Assembly (NCBI RefSeq): GCF_000420825.1
Contig: NZ_ATVR01000029.1
Span: forward strand, 1-42,501
Length of the DNA stretch: 42,501 bases
Source: Butyrivibrio sp. AE2015
Lineage (GTDB): Bacteria; Bacillota; Clostridia; Lachnospirales; Lachnospiraceae
Reading direction: 5' to 3'
Part shown: positions 18,095-27,043 of the stretch, piece by piece
Numbering within the stretch: the first letter of the stretch is position 1
Layout: each line of letters begins with the position of its first letter
Program-made: the position numbers and the translations under genes
The notes under the pieces: generated by a model
Told to the model about the DNA's origin: nothing
The model's input: the letters and a program-made list of their open reading frames with translations, nothing else
Databases searched by the model: none

Positions 18095-18928
18095 TTACCT
18101 GATAACTATTGAATCTTCCTTTATAGTTATTTTCTCTTCCTTCAAAAGACGTCCTACAGCTCTTTTGAACTCGTTCTTACTCATGTTTGTCTTTTCACGG
18201 ATAAGTTCAGGTGAAGCCTTGTCAGTAAAAGGAATCCTTCCGCCTGCTGCCTCTATCATGGCATAAATCTTCTCTGCATCTGTATCCATCTGAAGATATG
18301 CCTTTTCTCTAAGGCTTAAGTTAAGTCTTCCATCTTCCTTTACAGAAGTAACTCTTGCTGATACGCTGTCTCCGATCTTCACGTTTCCATAAAGCTCTTT
18401 TTTGGGGATCAGAGCTGAATATATGTCATCAACAGCTACAAAAGCTCCAAAGTTATCGCTGAGCTCGTATACAGTGCCCTGAACCTTGTCGTCCTTGCCG
18501 TATGGACTCTCATTTAGAAGATATCTGTAAACATTCATTGTAACGCAGAGTCTTGAGCTCTTATCGATATAAAGAGCACAGAGCACGTCGTCGCCTTTTT
18601 TTACCTTGGCTGTCTGTTCCTTAAATGGTAAAAGAACATCCTTTTCAAGGCCCCAATCCATAAATGCTCCGATTCTGCCTGTATCTTTTACCTTGAGCCT
18701 TCTGACATCACCAAGCATTATCTTGGGCTCGTTGGTAGTTGCTATTGGTCTGTCATCAGAATCCTTGTAGATGAATACCTCGATCTCCGAACCGATATCT
18801 GTTCCCGCAGGTACCTGTTTCCCTGGCAAAAGAACTTTTTCTTCGCTTCCCATTTCTTCTGCAAGATAAACACCAAAGTCTACCTTCTTGATAACTACAA
18901 GTGTCTGTTTTTCTCCTAATCTTAACAT
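18095..18928 (-). CDS. cvfB: S1 RNA-binding protein, CvfB family
   Basis: A 277-residue protein with tandem S1-type OB folds (about 1-65, 68-130 and 140-210; VKDTGRIGAFMDWGLEKDVL is typical) and a C-terminal winged helix (KTNMSKNEFKRAVGRLLKEE). This is the CvfB/YitL architecture, an RNA-binding protein that affects virulence gene expression in Staphylococcus. Its target RNA here is unknown. The start follows GGAGGAC. It lies 23 bases after the thioesterase gene. Confidence 0.88.
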   Translation of the reverse strand: MLRLGEKQTLVVIKKVDFGVYLAEEMGSEEKVLLPGKQVPAGTDIGSEIEVFIYKDSDDRPIATTNEPKIMLGDVRRLKVKDTGRIGAFMDWGLEKDVLLPFKEQTAKVKKGDDVLCALYIDKSSRLCVTMNVYRYLLNESPYGKDDKVQGTVYELSDNFGAFVAVDDIYSALIPKKELYGNVKIGDSVSARVTSVKEDGRLNLSLREKAYLQMDTDAEKIYAMIEAAGGRIPFTDKASPELIREKTNMSKNEFKRAVGRLLKEEKITIKEDSIVIR

Positions 18929-18951
18929 GTGTCCTCCGTCCTATCGTACGA

Positions 18952-19680
18952 TTACTTAACAATTAGTTCCACTACACATACTGCCTGACCCTCTGCATTG
19001 TTGAGGCTTACAGTATATATACTATTATCACTGGTTTTATTTTCTATGACAACAGGTTTTAAAATATCACCCAAATAGGCCTGCCTTTTGTATTCTGCCC
19101 TCATGGAAGTGATCTTTCCTGCTTTGTCCTTAACAAGGTCCATGGCCATCCTGATATACTGGCCATTGTTTACATGGTTATTTGTATCGAGGTTATGCTT
19201 TCTTACAACTATATCCTCACAGGAGTGGATCTGGCCCGTTTCAGGCACTTTGATCTTCCTGTCGCCGTAGTTCATCTCAAGCTTTTCATCAAGTGGATAT
19301 GCATCAACTATCACCGGTGTCACCCTTGCAGGAATGCTCTTTTCAAAGTTGAAAAGAGTCCACACGGAATTTGCTATAGCAAGTCTCTCCCCATCCTTTG
19401 TATCCATAAAGAAATTTCTAAGGCCAAGGGCACCCTTAAGCTCATAGGGAAGCGTTCCTATAACAACTTCTTCACAGAGCTTTGGATATCTTTTTATCTC
19501 AATCTGCCAGGAGTTAAGAACCCATGCAAGGTTAAGGCTCCTAAGGTATTCCATTGTAGCCGGCCCATCCTGAGTCTGAAATGTCGAACAATCCTGAAAA
19601 TAGTCAATAAGAGATTCCAGTGTAAGAATTCCTTCACTATCAACTTCACTGTATCTGATCCTGGAATTAAAGGTATACAT
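18952..19680 (-). CDS. Acyl-ACP thioesterase (FatA/FatB family)
   Basis: A 242-residue double-hotdog thioesterase that releases free fatty acids from acyl carrier protein. The N-terminal hotdog starts RIRYSEVDSEGILTLESL and the second half carries VRKHNLDTNNHVNNGQYIRM, the Asn/His active-site segment typical of acyl-ACP thioesterases. The start at 19680 follows GGAGGTG by five bases; an upstream in-frame codon would add 19 unrelated residues overlapping a terminator. First gene of a three-gene operon with a membrane protease and an RNA-binding protein. Confidence 0.9.
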   Translation of the reverse strand: MYTFNSRIRYSEVDSEGILTLESLIDYFQDCSTFQTQDGPATMEYLRSLNLAWVLNSWQIEIKRYPKLCEEVVIGTLPYELKGALGLRNFFMDTKDGERLAIANSVWTLFNFEKSIPARVTPVIVDAYPLDEKLEMNYGDRKIKVPETGQIHSCEDIVVRKHNLDTNNHVNNGQYIRMAMDLVKDKAGKITSMRAEYKRQAYLGDILKPVVIENKTSDNSIYTVSLNNAEGQAVCVVELIVK

Positions 19681-19707
19681 GGGACACCTCCGCAAAAACA
19701 AAATCTG

Positions 19708-19737
19708 ATGATACAAAAAAAGCGAGATTGTTGCCAA
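19708..19737 (-). promoter_or_regulatory. Candidate promoter of the thioesterase operon, inside a terminator
   Basis: Minus strand TTGGCA, 18 bases, TATCAT; each hexamer matches five of six. The -35 lies in the loop and arm of the tRNA-Gln terminator hairpin, and the spacer holds its T-run. Confidence 0.5.
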
Positions 19738-19745
19738 TCTCGCTT
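19720..19745 (-). terminator. Terminator of tRNA-Gln
   Basis: A perfect 11-bp stem (AAGCGAGATTG with its complement) and a four-base loop, followed on the minus strand by TTTTTTT. It lies 11 bases beyond the 3' end of the tRNA. Confidence 0.85.
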
Positions 19746-19756
19746 CACTATGTAAA

Positions 19757-19829
19757 CTGGGCTAGTAGGATTCGAACCTACGTAATGACGGAGTCAGAGT
19801 CCGTTGCCTTACCGCTTGGCGATAGCCCA
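19757..19829 (-). tRNA. tRNA-Gln, anticodon CUG
   Basis: A complete cloverleaf on the minus strand: acceptor TGGGCTA pairing with TAGCCCA and discriminator G, D-arm GCCAAGCGGTAAGGC, anticodon stem ACGGA/TCCGT with loop CTCTGAC (anticodon CUG, reads CAG), and T-arm GTAGGTTCGAATCCTAC. The 3' CCA is not encoded. It sits 121 bases downstream of the glutamine synthetase gene, with its own promoter and terminator. Confidence 0.96.
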
Positions 19830-19842
19830 TCGACAAGAAATG

Positions 19843-19871
19843 ATTATACGTGAGGTTCCATAAAAAAGCAA
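19843..19871 (-). promoter_or_regulatory. Promoter of tRNA-Gln
   Basis: Minus strand TTGCTT, 17 bases, TATAAT, 14 bases before the first tRNA base. The -10 is perfect and the -35 is poor beyond TTG. Confidence 0.6.
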
Positions 19872-19914
19872 GTACTTTTTTAAAAAAATTTTAAATTTTT
19901 TCTTGGAACCTCAC
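19850..19914. repeat. Inverted repeat with AT-only loop between glnN and tRNA-Gln
   Basis: GTGAGGTTCCA (19850-19860) and TGGAACCTCAC (19904-19914) are perfect 11-base arms around 43 almost purely A/T bases. One arm fills the spacer of the tRNA promoter. The loop holds AAAAAAG...CTTTTTT, which may act as a terminator for glnN. A further 8-bp hairpin, 19931-19948, lies just after the glnN stop. Confidence 0.55.
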
Positions 19915-19950
19915 AATCACTTATTTTATCTAGGTTTCACGAGACCTAAA

Positions 19951-22062
19951 TCATCCTTCAAAAAGAAGATCTGCATATGTTGGGAATGGCCAGTCGTTTT
20001 TATCAACAAGCATCTCAAGGGCATCAGCAGGTGCTCTAAGTGCATCCATGATAGGTCTGACTTCATCCTTATAGAAGAATGCAAGTTCTCTCTGATCTGA
20101 AATTGCAGCAGCTTTTCCTTCATAGGTCTTGAGCTTATCAAGGGCTTTCTTCATCTTTGAAAGATTGTCCTGAATCTCTTTGAGCTCATCCATCTGCGGC
20201 TTTGCATCTACTCCTGCATTTTTGATCTCATTGACATCTCTTGCAAGTCTTCCGGCGTACTTCATAACTGCAGGAATGATCTGCTTTGAAGCCATATCGA
20301 TCATTGTGAGAGCCTCAATGTTGATAGTCTTTGCATAAGTCTCGAAGATTATCTCTTTTCTTGACTCAAGCTCTGTCTTTGTATAAACACCGAACTTCTC
20401 AAAGAGCTCAATAGCTTTCTTTGTAGTAAGTGTATCAGCAGCTTCAATAGTTGAGGCAATGTTAGGAAGGCCTCTTCTCTTAGCTTCTTTTACCCATGCA
20501 TCAGAATATCCATCGCCGTTGAAGATAATGCGCTGGTGCTCTGTAAGATACTCTTTGATGATGTCATGAACTTCTGTGTCGAAGTTTTTAGCTTTTTCAA
20601 GTCTGTCTGCTGCTTCACAGAAAGCTTCAGCAACAATTGTATTAAGTGTAGTATTTGAGCTGGCCATTGAATCTGATGAGCCAACCATTCTGAACTCGAA
20701 CTTATTTCCTGTAAATGCAAATGGTGATGTACGGTTTCTGTCTGTAGCATCTTTCTCGAACTGAGGAAGTGTGGAAACACCTGTCTTAAGCTTTCCACCA
20801 CGCTTACTTGACTTAGCTTCACCGGTCTCGATAAGCTGTCTTACAACGTCCTCAAGCTGCTCACCAAGGAATACTGAAATAATAGCTGGCGGAGCCTCGT
20901 TAGCACCAAGTCTGTGGTCGTTACCAACGTCTGATGCACTCTGCCTCAAAAGATCAGAATGTTTATCAACAGCTTTAAGAACGCAGGCTAAAACAAAGAG
21001 AAACTGAATGTTTTTATTTGGTGTATCGCCCGGATCAAGAAGGTTTATTCCATCATCAGTGCAAAGTGACCAGTTGTCGTGCTTACCTGATCCATTTACT
21101 CCTGCAAATGGCTTCTCGTGTAAAAGACATCTCATATGGTGATGCTCTGCTACACGCTTCATTGTCTCCATGATGATCTGGTTGTGGTCTACTGCGATAT
21201 TTGCAGTCTCATAGATAGGTGCAAGTTCATGCTGACCAGGTGCAACCTCGTTGTGCTGTGTCTTATCAGGCACGCCGAGTTTCCAGAGTTCTTCGTTGAG
21301 ATCCTTCATGTACTCACCGACTCTTTCTCTGATAACACCAAAGTAATGGTCTTCCATTTCCTGTCCCTTTGGTGGCTGAGCTCCAAAGAGGGTTCTTCCT
21401 GTAAAGATAAGGTCTTCACGTTTCATTGACTTATCCCAGTCAACAAGGAAATATTCCTGTTCCGGTCCTACTGAAACATTGACCTTAGTAGCTGTATCAT
21501 TCCCGAATAACTTCACGATTCTGAGGGCCTGCTTATTAATAGCCTCCATTGATCTAAGGAGCGGAGTCTTTTTATCAAGCGCCTCACCTGTATATGAGCA
21601 GAATGCAGTAGGTATGCAAAGAGTAACGCCTGCACCTGACTCCTTTAAGAATGCTGGAGATGTGATATCCCATGTTGTATAGCCCCTTGCCTCGAATGTA
21701 GCGCGAAGACCACCAGATGGGAATGAAGAAGCGTCAGGCTCTCCTTTAATAAGTTCCTTGCCGGAGAATGATGTGATCATCCTTCCATCCTTATCAGCAC
21801 TTCCCACAAAAGAATCATGCTTTTCAGCAGTTATTCCTGTAAGAGGCTGGAACCAGTGTGTATAGTGAGTTGCGCCATTTTCCATAGCCCACTCTTTCAT
21901 TGCATTTGCAACAACATCAGCAGATTCCTTGGAAAGCTCTCCGCCGTGCTCTGTCACACTAACAACTTCCTTGTAAACATTCTTTGGAAGTCTCTCTCTC
22001 ATTTTGGCGAGAGTAAAGACGTTCTGACCAAAGATTTCTTCAACATTTACCCTATCACTCAT
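19951..22062 (-). CDS. glnN: Glutamine synthetase type III
   Basis: A 703-residue GSIII, which makes glutamine from glutamate, ammonia and ATP as a dodecamer. Recognisable segments are [32 protein letters not shown] (metal-binding glutamates), [29 protein letters not shown] and [16 protein letters not shown]. It is about 240 residues longer than type I/II enzymes, as expected. The ATG at 22062 follows AAAGGGG by about eight bases; a TTG one codon earlier is less likely. It appears monocistronic, separated from the upstream U32 gene by a strong terminator. Confidence 0.97.
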   Translation of the reverse strand: MSDRVNVEEIFGQNVFTLAKMRERLPKNVYKEVVSVTEHGGELSKESADVVANAMKEWAMENGATHYTHWFQPLTGITAEKHDSFVGSADKDGRMITSFSGKELIKGEPDASSFPSGGLRATFEARGYTTWDITSPAFLKESGAGVTLCIPTAFCSYTGEALDKKTPLLRSMEAINKQALRIVKLFGNDTATKVNVSVGPEQEYFLVDWDKSMKREDLIFTGRTLFGAQPPKGQEMEDHYFGVIRERVGEYMKDLNEELWKLGVPDKTQHNEVAPGQHELAPIYETANIAVDHNQIIMETMKRVAEHHHMRCLLHEKPFAGVNGSGKHDNWSLCTDDGINLLDPGDTPNKNIQFLFVLACVLKAVDKHSDLLRQSASDVGNDHRLGANEAPPAIISVFLGEQLEDVVRQLIETGEAKSSKRGGKLKTGVSTLPQFEKDATDRNRTSPFAFTGNKFEFRMVGSSDSMASSNTTLNTIVAEAFCEAADRLEKAKNFDTEVHDIIKEYLTEHQRIIFNGDGYSDAWVKEAKRRGLPNIASTIEAADTLTTKKAIELFEKFGVYTKTELESRKEIIFETYAKTINIEALTMIDMASKQIIPAVMKYAGRLARDVNEIKNAGVDAKPQMDELKEIQDNLSKMKKALDKLKTYEGKAAAISDQRELAFFYKDEVRPIMDALRAPADALEMLVDKNDWPFPTYADLLFEG

Positions 22063-22135
22063 CAATGCATCCCCTTTGGTTAAATTTTTCTGCCCTATAT
22101 CTTACAACATGCTTTCCTTTTTTGCTACAAAAAAA

Positions 22136-22190
22136 TATACTTTCCTGCGAGTGGCATTAAATCCATAGGTGCCACTCGCAGGAAAGTATA
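22136..22190 (-). terminator. Strong terminator after the U32 gene
   Basis: A perfect 21-bp stem (22136-22156 with 22170-22190) and a 13-base loop, followed on the minus strand by TTTTTTT. It begins one base after the U32 stop codon and ends the ireB-to-U32 operon. Confidence 0.9.
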
Positions 22191-22191
22191 A

Positions 22192-23418
22192 TTAGTTGTT
22201 AGCAATTCTAAGAATATCGTACTTGGATGGAATTTCAGAAAGTTCGAGGTCTATGATCTGCTGAGGGTGTGGACATGAGTCGACACTTTCTCCGTCCTCT
22301 GTGTACATAGCCTTTACAGTGGCCTTTACGTCTGTTCCATCCGGTTTCATTATCTCTATCTCATCGCCGACAGAGAACTTGTTCCTCTGCTCGATGCGGG
22401 CAAGTCCCTTATCATTAACGTCGTTAACGATTCCAAGATAGATGTACTCGTTAACATAAGTATTGCTGTCGTAAATCTGAGCTTCATCACTTGGTTTTCC
22501 AAAATAGAAGCCTGTGGTGAACTGTCTGTAAGTACATCTTGAGATCTGATCAAGATACCATGGCATGTTCGCTCTGTATTTTTCCTCTGACTCAAAATAG
22601 TCGTCAATGGCTTTTCTATAGGTTCTGGCAACAGTGGCAACATAGAGGGCTGTCTTCATGCGGCCTTCGATCTTGCAGCTGTCAACTCTGGCATCAACAA
22701 GCTCTGGAATATGCTCTATCATGCACAGATCTTTCGAGTTAAAGATATATGTACCTCGCTCATTTTCATAGACTGGAAGGTACTCGCCGGGTCTTTTTTC
22801 CTCAACAACTGCATATTTCCATCTGCATGGATGAGTGCATGCACCCTTGTTGGCATCTCTTCCTGTGAAATAATTAGATAAAAGACATCTGCCTGAATAG
22901 GAAATACACATAGCACCGTGGATAAAACACTCCATCTCCAGATCTTCAGGGATCTTGTCTGTTATCTCTTTTATCTCTCTAAGTGAAAGCTCTCTTGCGG
23001 CAACTACTCTCTTTGCTCCAAGATTATGCCAGAAATTATAAGTCTCATAGTTAGTGTTATTTGCCTGTGTAGATACATGGATATCTATTTCAGGGCAGAT
23101 TTTTCTGGCCTTCATAAAAATTCCTGGATCTGCGATAATAAGAGCGTCAGGTCCTATTTCTTTTAACTCATGAAGGTACTTATCTACACCGTCAAGGTCA
23201 TAGTTGTGTGCAAGGATATTAACTGTTACGTGCACCTTTACACCGTGAGCATGAGCAAATTCAATTCCCTCTTTCATCTCTTCAGGGCTGAAGTTTTTAG
23301 CTTTTGCTCTGAGGCCAAAGGCGTCTCCGCCGATGTATACAGCATCTGCGCCAAACATAACAGCTGTTTTTAATACTTCAAGGCTACTTGCCGGAATAAG
23401 CAGTTCTGGTTTTTTCAT
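22192..23418 (-). CDS. U32 peptidase-family protein (TrhP-like tRNA hydroxylation)
   Basis: A 408-residue U32 protein. It begins KPELLIPASSLEVLKTAVMF and has the family core ECFIHGAMCISYSGRCLLSN near 180-200, with the conserved cysteines CTHPCRW and DLCMIEHIPELV further on. Despite the name, relatives such as TrhP hydroxylate U34 in tRNA from a prephenate-derived donor with iron-sulfur help. It follows, 45 bases downstream, a TrmR-like methyltransferase that acts on the hydroxylated product, so a wobble-uridine role is likely. Bacillus has two such genes (yrrN, yrrO); only one is here. The start follows AGGAG. Confidence 0.88.
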   Translation of the reverse strand: MKKPELLIPASSLEVLKTAVMFGADAVYIGGDAFGLRAKAKNFSPEEMKEGIEFAHAHGVKVHVTVNILAHNYDLDGVDKYLHELKEIGPDALIIADPGIFMKARKICPEIDIHVSTQANNTNYETYNFWHNLGAKRVVAARELSLREIKEITDKIPEDLEMECFIHGAMCISYSGRCLLSNYFTGRDANKGACTHPCRWKYAVVEEKRPGEYLPVYENERGTYIFNSKDLCMIEHIPELVDARVDSCKIEGRMKTALYVATVARTYRKAIDDYFESEEKYRANMPWYLDQISRCTYRQFTTGFYFGKPSDEAQIYDSNTYVNEYIYLGIVNDVNDKGLARIEQRNKFSVGDEIEIMKPDGTDVKATVKAMYTEDGESVDSCPHPQQIIDLELSEIPSKYDILRIANN

Positions 23419-23463
23419 AATTCTTTCTCCTAAACTAACTTGGGTTTACAGTTGGCTCTTCAT

Positions 23464-24105
23464 TTAGAGTTTTACAGAAAGTGTCATTCCATCTCCAACC
23501 GTAAGTATTACTGTGTTCAACATATCATTGTGTTTTAGTTCATAAAGGTACTCACGCATTCGTGCATGAATGGTTCTGTCCCTTCTTGTCACTGCAAATC
23601 TGGACTCTATCACATCTCCGTCCTGAAGGCAGTTATCTGACACCAAAAGTCCTCCCTTATTGAGGATTCTCAGACAATCCGGTAAAAAGTTTATATACTG
23701 GCCTTTTGCCGCATCCATAAAAATAAAATCATACCCTGGTTGGAGAGCTTTTAATATTTCTGTCGCATCACCTTCCAAAAGTGTGATTTTATTATCTCTG
23801 TCGTACTTTATAAAGTTTTCTCTGGCAACAGGTATTCTCTTTTCGTACTTCTCAATTGTTGTTATCTTTGTCTCAGGGCTACTATACTCAGCCATCAAAA
23901 GAGCTGAGAAACCGGTAGCAGCTCCCACTTCCAAAATATTTAAGGGCTTTGACTGAACCATTAAAAATTTCAGAAGGGCCTGGGTGTCTTTGCGAATAAT
24001 AGGTACATCCTGCTGCTTGGCAATTATTTCAAGTTCATCAAGATAGGGCTCATTCCCCCTGTCCAAAGAATTGATAAATGCTTTTATCCTGTCCTGTTCA
24101 ACCAC
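23464..24105 (-). CDS. trmR: O-methyltransferase, TrmR-like (tRNA U34)
   Basis: A 213-residue class I SAM methyltransferase of the YrrM/CCoAOMT-like type: SAM-binding motif ILEVGAATGFSALLM near residue 58, acidic motif TTIEKYEKR near 82, YDFIFMDAAKGQY near 125. In Bacillus this gene position holds TrmR, which methylates 5-hydroxyuridine at tRNA position 34. It starts at GTG, overlapping the end of the MltG-like gene by eight bases, with GAGG upstream. Function is assigned by family and conserved order together with the U32 gene. Confidence 0.82.
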   Translation of the reverse strand: MVEQDRIKAFINSLDRGNEPYLDELEIIAKQQDVPIIRKDTQALLKFLMVQSKPLNILEVGAATGFSALLMAEYSSPETKITTIEKYEKRIPVARENFIKYDRDNKITLLEGDATEILKALQPGYDFIFMDAAKGQYINFLPDCLRILNKGGLLVSDNCLQDGDVIESRFAVTRRDRTIHARMREYLYELKHNDMLNTVILTVGDGMTLSVKL

Positions 24106-24562
24106 CGTTTACATCCTCTGAATTTTCTTCTGTTGCCTCTGAAGTCTCTTCCTCAGATGTCTCTCCAGATGTTTCTTCTGCTGAAGTATCACCGCTCTTC
24201 TCGCCGCCGGACATTACAGCCAGCATCTCTTCGGGAGTCATTGTAGTGCTAAGTTCATAGGTACCTGCTTTTTCCATACCATGATACTCAGAAAACATTT
24301 CCTGAAGTTTGAAAAGTGTCTTATCTGTTATAAGTCCTACTCCAAAAAGTTTCTCACCTATTTCTTTTGCTGTATCCCCATCTTTAATGGTAACTGAAAC
24401 AGTTCTTCCTGTTCCGGATGAAACCGCTGTCTGGTTAAAAATGTGATATCCGTAGTCATATGCAACCTTTGCATATTTTACAATGAGCATTGCAACAAAT
24501 ATTATGAAAACAACTTTCACAACAGTGTCAAGCAGTCCCAAAAACATCTTTTTAGCATTCAT
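24098..24562 (-). CDS. Short MltG-like membrane protein lacking the catalytic domain
   Basis: A 154-residue protein with a single N-terminal membrane segment (VVKVVFIIFVAMLIVKYAKV) and a region like the LysM-type subdomain of MltG/YceG (VTIKDGDTAKEIGEKLFGVG, then ITDKTLFKLQ, GTYELSTTMTPEEMLAVMSG). It then ends in about 35 acidic, Ser/Thr/Glu-rich residues. The lytic transglycosylase core with its catalytic glutamate, roughly 200 more residues in true MltG, is absent. It occupies the yrrL (mltG) slot. The next gene follows in good order, so it looks like a stable short form, not recent damage. I take the second ATG, 10 bases after GGGG. Confidence 0.75.
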   Translation of the reverse strand: MNAKKMFLGLLDTVVKVVFIIFVAMLIVKYAKVAYDYGYHIFNQTAVSSGTGRTVSVTIKDGDTAKEIGEKLFGVGLITDKTLFKLQEMFSEYHGMEKAGTYELSTTMTPEEMLAVMSGGEKSGDTSAEETSGETSEEETSEATEENSEDVNGG

Positions 24563-24587
24563 AAAAAGCATTCCCCTTTAAAAGGCA

Positions 24588-26267
24588 TCAGTCATTTGTA
24601 GACATGATAATTGGCATTATCATAGGTCTTCTCTTTGTCTTCTTCCAAATATAATCACTTAAAACGTCTTTGACAATATTTTTAAGTTTATTCCAATCAT
24701 AAATGCCTTTATCAAGTGCACTTATAAGCTCGTCGTATACAAGGTCTGTAGCATCATCAATGAGCTTATCTGACTCTCTGACATAAACAAAACCTCTTGA
24801 TACAATGCTTGGACCTGAAGTGAGCTGACCGCTTTCCTGATCAATTCCAAATACAACGATGACAATACCGTCTTCTGCAAGATGCTGTCTGTCTCTAAGG
24901 ACTACGTTTCCAACGTCTCCAACGCCGAGTCCGTCAACAAGAATAGCTCCAACAGGAACTTTTCCTTTTACCTTGGCGCTGCTTTCATCAAGTTCAAGCA
25001 CATCTCCGGAAGTTAAGATAAATACATTTTCCTTTGGGATTCCAAGGTCCTTGGCAATGTTGCTCTGAGCAATGAGATGTCTGTACTCACCATGAACGGG
25101 AATAGCATACTTAGGCTTAACAAGTGTGTAAATAAGCTTAATATCTTCCTGGCAGGCATGTCCTGAAACATGAACATCCTGGAAGATAACATCTGCGCCC
25201 TTCATCTGAAGTTCGTTGATAATGTTGGTAACTGCCTTCTCATTACCTGGAATCGGGTGAGATGAGAAAATAACAGTATCGCCCTTGCCGATTGTTATCT
25301 TGCGGTGCTGATTGCTGGCCATCCTGCTAAGGGCAGCCATACTTTCACCCTGGCTACCTGTAGTAATGATAACTGTTTTGTTTTCAGGATAGTTTTTAAG
25401 CTGATCGATCTCAATAAGAGTATTCTCAGGAATCTTGATGCACTCAAGCTTCTGAGCAATATCAATTATGCTGACCATGCTTCGGCCTTCAACCACAACT
25501 TTTCTACCGCATTTATGGGCTGTATTTATGATCTGCTGAACTCTGTCAACATTGGAAGCAAAAGTAGCTACTATAATTCTGGAATTCTCATGCTCCTCAA
25601 AAAGAGAATCAAGAGCTCTTCCAACAGTTTTTTCTGATGCAGTAAAGCCTGGTCGCTCAGCGTTTGTTGAATCGCACATAAGTGCCAAAACGCCTTTTTT
25701 ACCAATCTCTGCAAATCTCTGAAGATCGATAGGATCTCCAAATACAGGTGTGTAGTCAACTTTGAAGTCACCTGTATGAACCACAGTTCCTGCAGGTGAA
25801 TAGATCGCAAGAGCAGCTGCATCAACGATAGAATGGTTAGTTCTTATAAATTCAACTCTGAACTGCCCAAGATTGATTGACTGTCCAAATTTAACAACTT
25901 TTCTTCTGGTCTTTTTAAGGAGACCGTGTTCCTCAAGCTTATGCTCAATGATGCCCATTGTAAGGCGTGTTGCATAGATCGGAACATTAAGCTCATGCAA
26001 AACATAAGGAAGCGCACCGATGTGATCCTCATGTCCGTGAGTTATTACAAATCCTTTTACCTTGTCGATATTTTCCTGCAAATATGTAATGTCAGGTATT
26101 ACAAGGTCGATTCCGAGCATGTCATCATCAGGAAAAGACAAACCGCAATCCACTACAATAATACTGTCTTCATACCTGAAGGCAGTGATGTTCATTCCAA
26201 TCTGCTCGAGACCACCCATAGGGATGATCTGCAGCTTGGACGCATTTTCAATTTTCTTTTTACTCAA
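24588..26267 (-). CDS. rnj: Ribonuclease J
   Basis: A 559-residue metallo-beta-lactamase/beta-CASP ribonuclease with endonuclease and 5'-3' exonuclease activity in mRNA decay. Zinc motif THGHEDHIGALPY lies near residue 72, HTGDFKVDYTP and CDSTNAERPGFT follow, and the beta-CASP histidine region VSGHACQED and PVHGEYRHL are intact. The start is a TTG at 26267, seven bases after GGAGG; a further-upstream start would place the ribosome site inside the gene. It is inserted between DUF1292 and the mltG slot. Confidence 0.95.
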   Translation of the reverse strand: MSKKKIENASKLQIIPMGGLEQIGMNITAFRYEDSIIVVDCGLSFPDDDMLGIDLVIPDITYLQENIDKVKGFVITHGHEDHIGALPYVLHELNVPIYATRLTMGIIEHKLEEHGLLKKTRRKVVKFGQSINLGQFRVEFIRTNHSIVDAAALAIYSPAGTVVHTGDFKVDYTPVFGDPIDLQRFAEIGKKGVLALMCDSTNAERPGFTASEKTVGRALDSLFEEHENSRIIVATFASNVDRVQQIINTAHKCGRKVVVEGRSMVSIIDIAQKLECIKIPENTLIEIDQLKNYPENKTVIITTGSQGESMAALSRMASNQHRKITIGKGDTVIFSSHPIPGNEKAVTNIINELQMKGADVIFQDVHVSGHACQEDIKLIYTLVKPKYAIPVHGEYRHLIAQSNIAKDLGIPKENVFILTSGDVLELDESSAKVKGKVPVGAILVDGLGVGDVGNVVLRDRQHLAEDGIVIVVFGIDQESGQLTSGPSIVSRGFVYVRESDKLIDDATDLVYDELISALDKGIYDWNKLKNIVKDVLSDYIWKKTKRRPMIMPIIMSTND

Positions 26268-26326
26268 ATTAAATCCTCCATTTATATTGGCGGACAAATA
26301 GAACCTGCTATCAACAATGCTCCCCG

Positions 26327-26590
26327 TTAGATATCAAGATCTATTCCATCCTCAGAAAGCAGCTTACGAAAAACACCTGCAACTGCATCCAGCTCCAGAT
26401 CGTCGTCCACTATTACATAAACCGCTTCTTCATCTTTAATATCGGAGTCGTCGCGTAAAATAAGCGCCTCTCCGTCACCATCTTCTTCATCTGTTACAAG
26501 CAGGTAAGTCTTTCCACCAAGGCTTGTCTGTTCAAGGCAGTAGAACTCTACTGCTTCTTCCCCATCGGGACTAAAAATTATTTTTTCCAA
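26327..26590 (-). CDS. DUF1292 protein (YrzB family)
   Basis: An 87-residue, very acidic protein of the DUF1292/YrzB family: IIFSPDGEEAVEFYCLEQ followed by GKTYLLVTDEED and DDLELDAVAGVF. Function unknown; in Firmicutes it nearly always follows ireB and ruvX, as here. It starts at TTG, two bases after the ruvX stop, with GGTGA overlapping the end of ruvX. Confidence 0.88.
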   Translation of the reverse strand: MEKIIFSPDGEEAVEFYCLEQTSLGGKTYLLVTDEEDGDGEALILRDDSDIKDEEAVYVIVDDDLELDAVAGVFRKLLSEDGIDLDI

Positions 26591-26592
26591 TA

Positions 26593-27024
26593 TTATTCAC
26601 CATTTGTTTTGCTGTTATCCAGATAATCCTGAAGGATTACCTGCGCTGCTATCATATCTACGTACTCTTTGCGCTCACGACCTCTTATACCGGCTTCATC
26701 CATTATCTCATCAGCCTCAACAGTCGTAAGTCTCTCATCCCACATAATAACAGGGATTCCGCATCTTCTCTCTATTTTGTCTTTGAATTCAAGACATAAC
26801 TCAGAGCGCACAGAGGGAGTCTGATCCATATTAACCGGAAGCCCAAGGACTATTTTCTCCACCTTAAACTCCTCAATAAGCTCCTCAATGCGCGCTAGCG
26901 TTCTTCTTAATTTGTTTTCTTCTTTTCTACGGATGATCTCCTTGGCACCTGCAGTTAATAAAAGCTCATCGCTGAGCGCTACTCCAACAGTCTTGGAACC
27001 GTAGTCAAGACCCATAATTCGCAT
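26593..27024 (-). CDS. ruvX: Putative pre-16S rRNA nuclease / Holliday junction resolvase-like RuvX
   Basis: A 143-residue YqgF-fold protein. MGLDYGSKTVGVALSD (first catalytic Asp), IVLGLPVNMDQT, MWDERLTTVEAD and the last acidic residue in EYVDMIAA are all present. The family is tied to 5' maturation of 16S rRNA and also named for RuvC-like structure. It is the second gene of the ireB-ruvX-DUF1292 trio, 19 bases after ireB. Confidence 0.94.
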   Translation of the reverse strand: MRIMGLDYGSKTVGVALSDELLLTAGAKEIIRRKEENKLRRTLARIEELIEEFKVEKIVLGLPVNMDQTPSVRSELCLEFKDKIERRCGIPVIMWDERLTTVEADEIMDEAGIRGRERKEYVDMIAAQVILQDYLDNSKTNGE

Positions 27025-27043
27025 ATGTTACTTCCAATAAAAA

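Noticed and set aside
19850..19860. T-box-like sequence (TGGAACC) before tRNA-Gln
   Set aside because: It lacks the AGGGTGG/GCG context and a specifier stem, and it lies before a tRNA, not a synthetase or transporter.
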